This document shows positions 55,158 to 64,000 of a stretch of 64,000 bases of DNA, one piece after another. The stretch's first letter is position 1. Every line of letters begins with the position of its first letter. The position numbers were made by a program, and so were the translations under genes. The notes under the pieces are model-generated. The model saw only the letters and a list, made by a program, of their open reading frames with translations. It did no database searches and was not told the origin of the DNA. The stretch comes from Benincasa hispida (Eukaryota > Streptophyta > Magnoliopsida > Cucurbitales > Cucurbitaceae): NCBI RefSeq assembly GCF_009727055.1, contig NC_052350.1:34844023-34908022 (forward strand), in the 5' to 3' direction.

Positions 55158-56823
55158 TGATAATGGGTAGAAATGCACGTTATCATAGTGCTAAGTTCTT
55201 AAACAATGATGGATTGCATTGATGAAATATGTTAATTTGCGTCCATTAAGCATCAATTTCATAATATTGCGGTTGCATGCGTTCAATGCATTAGAATAGT
55301 TGATTTTTGTATTTTTGTGCAAAATATGCGTTGATGCAATGAAAGAATTGTGATCATAGGAAATCATTGGGCGAGCGCATCTTCACCGCAAGGCTTTGCG
55401 ATGATTGTGATCGCAAACTTTCGCTCGAGAAGAATCGCCGCAACTTGGTCAACGCAACATGGTGGGCGCATCTGGGTGAAAGGCTAATTAAGCGCAATGG
55501 GACAGAAAGCTGATGACAATCGAATCCAAATTAAGTTGACAGCCGATAACAGTCACAAAGTACATTCAGCTTTTCGGTGAAAAATATTCGGCGCATCAGT
55601 CAGGAATTAAAGTCGTCCAATTTGTACAATCATGAGAGAGAAATCGCCATTCACCTTGGATGTCTATAAATACCAATAGCATTCTTCAGAGAAGAGGTTC
55701 AGCAGTTAGAGATTTCATACTTCAGTTCGCACGTCTTTGTTCTTAGTCTTCTTTCATTTTAAGGCAGACGCGAGGGAGGAAGTTGTGCTGGCAGATCGTT
55801 CCAGTAAGCTTGGGAGAGCGCCAGAAGCTTCAAGGACAAAGAGAGGGTTGATGCCTGTAGAAGCAGGAACAACTTTAGAATGAATAGAGACTGTAGTGTA
55901 AAAGCCTCGGTCAGCAAGGAATTGCTACCAAGCTCTCTACCTTTAATTTCCATTTTCATTTTGTACTCAACTCATTTATAAAAATGGAATTTCCTTCTCT
56001 ATATCTGTTCACTCTTTGTTATTCACGTATGAGTAGCTAAATCAGTTGAATGGGTTGAGAATCATTTAGCTAGCACAACTAGATAATCTTCATTCTTTGC
56101 GATTATCTTGTATTATGTATGCTTCATTCGTCCATTAGAGATACTCGAGAGGGTAGTCTAAGGACAGAATCTAGACTTAGGAAGGTCAGGTTAGAATCTA
56201 GACTCGGAAGAGCCAGATTAGAACGCATAATCAAGAGATAGGAGATTAGGAATGAGCACTATTTATTATCAATGCATCGCATGCATCCTAGAGATAGGAT
56301 ATGATTGTATGTGGTCACCTTGCTTTTATGCATTTTGCATCATTGCATAGGACAAGAGTAAAAACTTAGGGTTAAGTTCTATGGACATTTTGCATTCAAC
56401 ACATGCATCCTAGACTTAAGAGCATCGCATTTCCATTGGAAAATGACTTGTTGTGCATGATTGTAACATGATCGCTTAGTCTGACGCATTCCCAAGAAAC
56501 GCTAGCTAAAGATCTTCTCAATTCGTTCATCGCATACTCATTGCACCTATCACGCAACTGCCTTTTCTGAACTCCGCCGCATTTGTTTATTTATTTCTTG
56601 TCAACGCAATCAAACAACAGACCAACAATTTTACTTGGTTACTGCAAGGTTTTCATAAAAATTACCAATGCAATCTATTTTCACAAGTCCTTGTGTTCGA
56701 CCCTAGACTTACCAGGAAACCCAGAGGAATTTACACTTGGATTCCGTTGGGGAAACTTGAGTGCACAACAAAATTTCATCAACGCATAGCATCCACATTT
56801 CCACTTCATAAAATCGAGCATCA
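55158..56823 (+). repeat. 3' LTR of E5
   Basis: A 1666-bp LTR from TGATAATGGGTAG to GAGCATCA, followed by GCATG (56824-56828), which equals the duplication left of LTR copy 1. TATA box TATAAATA at 55665-55672. The LTR-end block CTTGTGTTCGACCCTAGACT is near 56690. Confidence 0.9.
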
Positions 56824-57573
56824 GCATGCAAGGTCGTCATCCGAACATGTGGCTTGTTGGGAAGAAATCTTAAGCCTTAAGCAAATGAGGTGGTTGCACA
56901 AGAGGACATGCAAAATTAAGCATTTTGTGCTGGCTAAGGATGAAGAAGACACCTTAGATTGCGGTGATTGAAGGTTGTGTTGATAGTGTGAGGGAAAAGA
57001 CACTTGGACATGCGGCCAAGTAAAAGGTGTCAGCTTTGGAAAGGGTTTGGACACCTATAAATAGGGCCAAGAAATTCTTTTCAGATAAAAATTCAAAAGA
57101 CATTAAGAAGAATGGGAAAGCTGATTAAACTTTGCGTTGATGGCAAATCTATGCATTGATCATAAAGCTTCAAGGGGAGACGCAGTTAGACAGTGAAGTC
57201 TAGAAACAACATCAACTTGGGACGAGGAGTTCTCCCAGTGTTCTCGTGCATTTGGAGTGATTCCCAAGCCATCTAAAAGCTCCACGAGTCTAGTTTTCAC
57301 GCTAGGGCTTCCGAAAAAGAAGCTCAAAGGGATCGGGCTGGAAGCTGAGAAAAAGACAGAAGGATCACGCTGTCGGGTAAGCTTGAGCCAGTCTTGAAGA
57401 TTTTGAGATTCCGGCCAAACCACGAAAAGTTATGAGCTCAGATTTTAGGTTAAGTTTCATGAGATATTGTAGGGCATGTTTGTACAAGGAAGTATCTCAA
57501 AATAAGGCTAAGAACTATGAGTAATCTGAGTGTTAAATTGAATCTGAATTTTAGGGGTTTAAAAGGGAGCCCT
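56824..57573 (+). repeat. chromovirus LTR segment right of E5
   Basis: A near copy of 48044-48793. TATAAATAG at 57056-57064. It ends abruptly in AAAAGGGAGCCC at 57573, before TTAAAATCATT, where a minus-strand chromovirus gag fragment begins. Confidence 0.85.
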
Positions 57574-58262
57574 TAAAATCATTATTCTTTTCCAGTTGTC
57601 ATACCTTTCAATTACTTGGTAGCTGTGAAATCATTATTTGTGTCAGCTAGAACTCCCGACCTAACTTCGGGCACTCTTCTTAAGATGTCCTGTCTATCCA
57701 TACTTGGGAGAAGACATTCATTCTACTATAACATTTCCCAACTATAGCTTAATATTCTATATACATAAGGTTTTCTTAACTATACCAGTCTCTAGCTCAG
57801 TCACAATTCAAACTTCGAGCTATTACCCAGAACATCAGCAGATCTACACCTTTTCTTATTTACATTCTACTGACCATTTTGTTCCTTATTTTTATACTCA
57901 ACGTACCCCTGGTACATTTCGAGCTCACTCTTGCTCATCTTTTTCCCCTTCTCTTAGGATTAATATGACTAGGACTTCCTCTAGATTACATCTCTTCCCT
58001 GAATTCACCAGAATAGATTTCACGTTTGCCACCAACCTCTTAGAAAACCTGCTAAAATTTCTATATCTAGTGAAAAGTCTATGTTTACCTACTGACTCTC
58101 GACTTCCCTTTTCGAAGTCTTCCTCCCTGAGCCACTGAAACTTTATCTTTCACTTACTAGAATCTACGCTCTTTTCGAATCTCAAAGCTTCTAAAGGTAG
58201 GGTCAAGGTTCCCGTTGTCTGTCTACTTGCTCTACTTGCCACTCTTACTTGACATCTTCCTT
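57574..58262 (-). pseudogene. gag fragment of a minus-strand chromovirus
   Basis: A copy of the E2 gag region: 57584-58090 matches 24407-24925, and 58170-58262 matches 30110-30190, including the gag start area (ACATCTTCCTTTTAC, inverse of the ATG at 58255). It has no useful open frame. Like E2, it seems to lack the capsid domain. It continues right into a PBS and LTR. Confidence 0.7.
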
Positions 58263-58340
58263 TTACTTAGGTAGTACACATGTTAAGGACTCAGGACTTA
58301 GACTTATATATATAAACTTTTCCCCTTTCTTCCCAAAATC

Positions 58341-58357
58341 TTTTGCTTTAATACCAA
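58341..58357 (-). other. primer binding site, decayed (tRNA-iMet type)
   Basis: On the minus strand TTGGTATTAAAGCAAAA follows the LTR end after two bases. It equals the E2 site with two transitions. Confidence 0.8.
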
Positions 58358-58359
58358 CT

Positions 58360-59797
58360 TGTCTCACCCCGCTCCAGATTACCCTCTTAACTTGGATGGA
58401 ATGGTGACTGTAGCAGTTACCAACCCTTTTACTGGCACTTACTGCCTATCTAACCTATTAAATTTTGTTCAAACCCTGAATATGTACATTTCACCAATAT
58501 ACGAACAAATTAACTTAGAACTTAACACATTTACATTACAGGGTTTTATAGCATTTCATACACGAATATTACAACTTAATGAGCCCCATTTAGGATACTA
58601 GTCCCTATCTGACAGACACATGTGTACTAACTAATACAGGTCTTCAATTAAGCTTCCTTCGCTCTAACTCTTTAAGTGGCAGAGTAGCAGTAGAGAAGTC
58701 TATTGGGAACTGACCGCTACCTGAAAGGAAAATATTTGAAAACATAAGCTAGAAGCCTAATGAGTGACTAACATTTAAATCATAATTTTCATACATAAAT
58801 TTGATATTAAGACTGAAATCTTTAACTGAAAACATAAACTTGGCAACTATTATAAATGTCATCATCAACATCACATAGTACTTTCTTACTTTGTTAGACT
58901 ATGGCTTAGACTATTTGTCTAGAGTGGCCCTTTGCTCACTTCTTATCATTCTATACCGCATTACTACTTAACTGGAAAGGAACCCCTTTTGTTCACTTCC
59001 TAAAAACATAATATGCATCCTTAGTTGAGAGAGAACCTTTACTCAATTTCTCAATGTCAATCCATAGCTAATGTGGAATGATCTTGACACTACCAATAAC
59101 AACTTTTCTTACATTCATGTGATTCTAGTTTAAGTACCATCATACCTTGGGTACTACTGCTCATATATCTTCTCCGTGCACTTCAATATCGAGCTGCTCA
59201 GATACCTTCTCAATGTACTTCAGTATCGAGCTATTCACATTCTAAGGCAAAGCTTCAGTACCTTCTCCGTGTACTTCAGTACTGAGCTATTCACATTCTA
59301 CGACAGAGCTTCAGTACCTTCTCCATGTACTTCAGTACTAAGCTATTCAATTTCTAAAACCAAGCTTCAGTACCTTCTCTGTGTACTTCAGTACTGAGCT
59401 ACTCATACTCAACTAACATATTCTTATCTCTTAATGACTTAGTTGCCCAATAACATTCTATACTAATGCATCCTCATGGTCATTGAAAAGCATAGCATAA
59501 GTATAACATTAATGTGTGATGCGTTGCTTGGTAACTATTAGAGAATAGTTGTCATAAATAGCTTTCTGTAATCATGCATTGCTAAACATTCATAAGCATT
59601 AGCAATTTACTTAAAACATTTAAAGCATTTATAGTCACTCAAAGTCTTTGGCAATCCTCTTCATGTATATGCTTACTCTGCATTGAACACTTAGCCAAAT
59701 TCTTAGGCTAGGTAGCAACTTCATTACCATGCGCCCATGCCTTGCGTCCATGCCTTGCGTTCGGCGTTCAAGCCTCCTATGCAACCAAGCTTTTAGT
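58360..59797 (-). repeat. chromovirus 5' LTR, truncated at right
   Basis: Starts TGTCTCACCCCG and matches the E2 LTR from 30291 for several hundred bases. It carries a hairpin array of its own type. It is lost in AT-rich sequence near 59797, where some 1.7 kb would be missing. Confidence 0.75.
59201..59402 (-). repeat. four hairpin units with longer spacing
   Basis: One 27-nt unit with GATACC/GTATC ends at 59201-59227, then three units with AGTACC/AGTACT ends (first at 59257-59283) at a period of about 57. Sense-strand stems of these three are AGTACT/GGTACT. Both partners of stem positions 1 and 2 differ from the GATAC units. Spacer AGCTATTCACATTCTA recurs. Confidence 0.75.
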
Positions 59798-60184
59798 AAT
59801 TAATTAATATGTAAAAGGTTTAAGATATAATGATAAATTTTGTTTTTTTTTAAAAAAAGAGATAAATATAAAAGAAGTTAAAACATTAAAAAAGAAAGAA
59901 AAAAGAAAAATATAAAGCAGATAAACATTAAAATAAAAAATAAGAAAAAAAAGAGAAGATAAACATTAAAAAAAGATAAATATAATAGAAAGAAAGAAAG
60001 AAAACGATAAATATAAAGGAAAATAAACATAAAAAAAAAGACAACAATATATAAAAAGATAAAATATATAAAAAAGAAAAGATAAAATAATAAAGAAAAT
60101 AAAACATTAAAAAAGAACGAAATAGATAAATATAAGAAGATAAACAGAAAAAAAAAAGAAAGATAAATATAAATAAAAAAGGAG

Positions 60185-60215
<31 letters not shown>

Positions 60216-60916
60216 GAGATAAAGAGAATCAAAAGCATTTCAAGACCAATCATAAGGAACAATTAGGATTGCAGTAAAGGTAAGTAGTTTATCTCATCTT
60301 CTCTTAAGTGTTTTATGGTTAGTGTACCTTTTGATATGTTGCTTTATTATGTCTTTATTGTTATGTTGCATTACATGTTTAAAACACGTTTCTCTACAAA
60401 GGGACCCCATGCATTATGTTTGTTCATGATTATGTTAGATCAAGTTTTATTAGGTATAGGTTATGCTTCCAAGGCTGACAGGGCATGTATAGTTTCAATC
60501 CTCTAGGCCCAATCTTATGTTATGTTTATGCTAGGGACTAGCATGGTATAAGTATGGTTGCACCCCTCTAGTCCAACCTTACGTTTATGCTGATGTTAAT
60601 GTTGGATGCGACTCTGGCTCTACTGACTGCATGGACCCGCTAATTCATCAGATTGATTAGTTTTCGCTTAAGTCTTCATCTTCTACCAGGAGCAGAGAAC
60701 TTACATTGGAAGCATAACCGACAAACTAATGATATTATAAGTTTATATTTTGGGTCCCAAATCATATGTTTTCATGACATATTGCATGTGACTGTGCATT
60801 TGGTCACTACCTTAAGTGAGAAATACTTACTAGGTAATATAATACTCATCCTTTTTTACAGACTTGTAGTTAAGAACAACAACGTAGGTGGCATGACTGG
60901 CGTCGCTCAAGTGGCC
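59798..60916. repeat. left copy of unmerged contig overlap
   Basis: The sequence repeats at 60960-62101 with many single-base indels in homopolymers. It starts in AT-rich DNA (59820-60225, poly-purine AAGATAAATATAAA-like repeats) and continues through a chromovirus LTR-like part to GTGGCC at the gap. See the finding on the gap. Confidence 0.85.
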
Positions 60917-60941
60917 NNNNNNNNNNNNNNNNNNNNNNNNN
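60917..60941. other. assembly gap, 25 N
   Basis: A run of 25 N. The sequence left of it ends CAAGTGGCC; the same end occurs at 62100 followed by AACCATCAAAC. Confidence 0.98.
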
Positions 60942-61359
60942 TAATAACAATATAATAAATAATAAATTAATAATATGTAAAAGGTTTAAGAATATAATGA
61001 TAAATTTTGTTTTTTTTTAAAAAAAGAGATAAATATAAAAGAAGTTAAAACATTAAAAAAAGAAAGAAAAAAGAAAAATATAAAAGCAGATAAACATTAA
61101 AATAAAAAATAAGAAAAAAAAGAGAAGATAAACATTAAAAAAAGATAAATATAATAGAAAGAAAGAAAGAAAACGATAAATATAAAGGAAAATAAACATT
61201 AAAAAAGACAAGACAAAAATATAAAAGAAGATAAATATATATAAAAAGAGAGAAAGATAAATATAAAGAAAATAAAACATTAAAAAAGAACGAAATAGAT
61301 AAATATAAAAGAAGATAAACAGAAAAAAAAAAGTAAGATAAAATATAAAAAAAAAGGAG

Positions 61360-61390
<31 letters not shown>

Positions 61391-62322
61391 GAGATAAAGA
61401 AGAATCAAAAGCATTTCAAGACCAATCATAAGGAACAATTAGGATTGCAGTAAAGGTAAGTAGTTTATCTCATCTTCTCTTAAGTGTTTTATGGTTAGTG
61501 TACCTTTTGATATGTTGCTTTATTATGTCTTATTGTTATGTTGCATTACATGTTTAAAACACGTTTCTCTACAAAGGGACCCCATGCATTATGTTTGTTC
61601 ATGATTATTGTAAGATCAAGTTTTAATTAGGTATAGGTTATGCTTCCAAGGCTGACCAGGGATGTATAGTTTCAATCCTCTAGGCCCAATCTTATGTTAT
61701 GTTTTTATGCTAGGGACTAGCATGGTATGTATTGGTTGCACCCCTCTAGTCCAACCTTACGTTTATGCTGAGTTTAATGTTGGATGCGACTCTGGCTCTA
61801 CTGACTGCATGGACCCGCTAATTCATCAGATTGATTAGTTTTCGCTTAAGTCTTCATCTTCACTACCAGGCAGAGGAACTTACATTGGAAGCATAACCGA
61901 CAAAACTAATGATATTATAAGTTTATATTTGGGTCCCAAATCATATGTTTTCATGACATATTGCATGTGACTGTGCATTTGGTCACTACCTTAAGTGAGA
62001 AATACTTACTAGGTATTATTATATACTCATCCTATTTTTACAGACTTTGTAGGTAAGAACACAACGTAGGTTGGCATGACTGGACGTCGCTCAAGTGGCC
62101 AACCATCAAACTCACTATTTTGGTGATATAGGCATTTGTTTCCACTACGCTAATTATTATAAGGATCTTGGTGCTTTATTTAAAATAAATTTTCTATAGT
62201 TTGATTTACTTAATTCATAAATTTTATATGTGTTTCTTATGAAATTTTTACCAAAAAGCATCCCATATGTATGCATGTTCGTAGTGGTCGAAAATTATTT
62301 ACGTAAGGATCTGGTCATTACA
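60942..62322 (+). repeat. right copy of overlap and LTR end
   Basis: Repeats 59798-60916 as far as 62101, with an AT-rich purine block at 61005-61395. It then continues to AAGGATCTGGTCATTACA at 62322, which looks like the end of a plant Ty3/gypsy LTR. CTATTTTTACAGACTTTGTAGGTAAG at 62031-62056 has the look of a 3' splice site. No PBS follows the LTR end. Confidence 0.6.
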
Positions 62323-63210
62323 TGTCACTCCAATACTCTATTTTTTCTACAAAATGAGTAACAAGGCATTGTTAAGTAAAATTATGAAAGGAGGTAAAGA
62401 AAATAGGAGACGAAAGAAGAAAATTCTTAAAGTATTAGAAATACTTAGTTGGGTGAGTTTAGATAATATAACAAGTAAAAAATTGGCTAAGTATGGAAAC
62501 GAAGTGTAGGCATGCATTGATGTGCCACAAGACGGGCGCTTTAAGCTGGACGATGGGCACAACTGGACGAACGCATGGGGATGCGTTGATGTGCCATAAG
62601 ACAGGGCGCATAAGCTGAACGATGGGCGCAATCAGTGAACGAGCATGGGGCATTGCCCGTTTGATGCTTGCCAACAAGACGGCGCATAAGCTGGATGGGC
62701 ACATCGGATGAGCGCATGGGGCATGGTCTGTTGTGCCACAAGATGGGCACAAAGCTGAACGAATGGGCACAATCAGACGAACGCGCATGGGGCATGCATT
62801 GTATGTGCCATAAGACGAGCGCGATTAAGCTGGACGAATGGGCGCCAACTTACTGGATGAATCGTATGGGGCATAGCGGTTGAAATGTGCCACAGGAGAG
62901 CCACATAGGCTTAACGATGGGACGCAAACCGGTAATGAACGCCAGGGGCATTGGCGCTGATGTTGCCACAAGATGGGTGCATAAGCTGAACGATTGGTGC
63001 AAATTAGACGAATGCATGGGCATGCATTGATGTGCACAAGACGAGCGCATAAGCTGGACGATGGGTGCAACTGGATGAACGCATGGGGGCATGCGTTGAT
63101 GTGCCATAAGACGGGCATATGCTTGAACGATGGCGCAATCAAAACGAATGCATGGGCATTGCGTTGATGTGCCACAAGACGGGGCGCAAAGGTTTGCTAT
63201 GTCGATGGGG
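62323..63210 (+). repeat. start of a further chromovirus LTR with tandem array
   Basis: Starts TGTCACTCCAATACTC. TTGGCTAAGTATGG at about 62482 matches the landmark before the array in the LTR at 45483. From about 62510 to 63210 a degenerate 55-60-bp repeat follows: GATGTGCCACAAGACGGGCG, CATAAGCTGGACGATGGGCG, GGACGAACGCATGGGG. Open frames across it are by-products. Confidence 0.65.
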
Positions 63211-64000
63211 CAATAGGCGTGCAGTTATTTATTATATTGTTATTATTATTATTATTATTTCCATTTTCTTCAAAATGTTCTTATATTGTCATTATTTTAT
63301 TTTATAGATTTTTTTTTACTTGGATATTTTCTTAATTTTCAAATCAAAATTATGTTTGTTACTTATTTAATGACCAGTAAGATTTATAAGCCAAATTTTA
63401 AATATAGTGGCTTAAACTTAGAATTTGTTTACTAATAACTAGATTTAATCTTGAACCTTAATTAATATTCATTATTTAATTTCCTATACTGTTTGTATAC
63501 AACTTGAGTTATTACAATATAGATCATAGATTCCCTATGAGACAACCCTTTCCCACTAGCCTACAAGCTCTCGCGAGTGGTAAAATATCTATTCGTTATT
63601 AGTCTCGGCAGGCTTCGAACAATGACTTCTAAATAAACCCAGATTATTTATGAAAAAAATATCAAAATCCTTTAAGTATTACTTGTCGAAATCTCAAAAC
63701 TCATCGAAAGAACCTTTTTAAACCTTAAACTGATGTTGGATAGCACTTTAAAATCCTTTAAATATCCCATCTAGCAACAAATTATTATGGGTAACATTAA
63801 TTGAATTCAGTGGGTATTCAAGAACTTTCAAGAAAACCAACAAGACACAACAAATATTACCTGCAACCACCAATCTGGCAGCGGCGACGATGTACGGATG
63901 GTGACGTGTGGGCGTGATAGTGGTTGTAACATCCTGAGTTTTTAGTATCTTAAATTGACTGGATTGATGGTTCATTAATTTTTGTTTTAGAGCAAAATCA
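63211..64000. other. AT-rich sequence, nothing identified
   Basis: An ATT/TTA microsatellite-like stretch at 63230-63260, then AT-rich DNA. I see no coding frame with a known motif, no LTR match to the rest of the window and no RNA gene. GGTTGTAACATCCTGAG at 63914 could be another LTR start but is unsupported. Confidence 0.5.

Noticed and set aside
61053..61365. Two frames rich in Phe, Leu, Tyr that look like membrane proteins
   Set aside because: They are translations of an A/G-rich low-complexity block, and lie in an assembly overlap.
62347..63175. Minus-strand frames of 84-116 codons
   Set aside because: They follow the 55-60-bp tandem repeat; no motif and the same peptide recurs in all frames.

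Overview
The window is plant repeat DNA: a stack of nested and broken LTR retrotransposons with no host gene I can support. The low-GC background, many AACGCAT-type motifs in the LTRs, plant-type Ty1/copia, chromovirus and Athila-type Ty3/gypsy proteins, and tRNA-iMet and Athila-type primer sites point to a dicot, probably pericentromeric heterochromatin. The overall look reminds me of cucurbit repeats; that is memory, not proof. All gag-pol frames carry stops, frameshifts or deletions.

Layout. (1) 1-8099: a minus-strand Ty1/copia element whose 3' LTR is cut by the window edge. (2) 8100-17528: Athila-type LTR pieces, including a minus-strand non-autonomous element (E3) with PBS and PPT but no gag-pol. 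Two solo LTRs sit in it with perfect 5-bp target duplications: 9492-11405 (TTAGC) and 12810-14775 (CGTGT). (3) 17529-23112: a plus-strand chromovirus (E1) lacking gag, with protease to chromodomain as a pseudogene and a truncated 3' LTR. (4) 23113-33445: a minus-strand chromovirus (E2), rearranged, with a 2.96-kb solo LTR inside it (26648-29606, TSD CTTAT). (5) 33446-37728: a plus-strand gag-only chromovirus relative (E6), split by a 1.95-kb insertion and carrying three zinc-knuckle pairs. (6) 37729-45282: a minus-strand Athila-type element (E4, TSD ATGGG) lodged in the E6 LTR. (7) 45483-57573: a chromovirus LTR invaded by a plus-strand Athila-type element (E5) whose apparent 5' LTR is followed by flanking chromovirus sequence instead of a PBS. 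(8) 57574-64000: a minus-strand chromovirus 5' fragment, a contig overlap left unmerged around a 25-N gap, the start of another chromovirus LTR, and unassigned AT-rich DNA.

Three things stand out beyond ordinary repeat decay. Chromovirus LTRs carry tandem short hairpins, downstream of their TATA box, whose stem bases change in compensating ways between units and families. Three Athila-type elements share a duplicated, antisense, protein-like module between pol and the PPT, kept even where gag-pol is gone. The chromovirus LTRs also hold, mostly about 275 bp from their start, a tandem array whose repeat unit differs from copy to copy.
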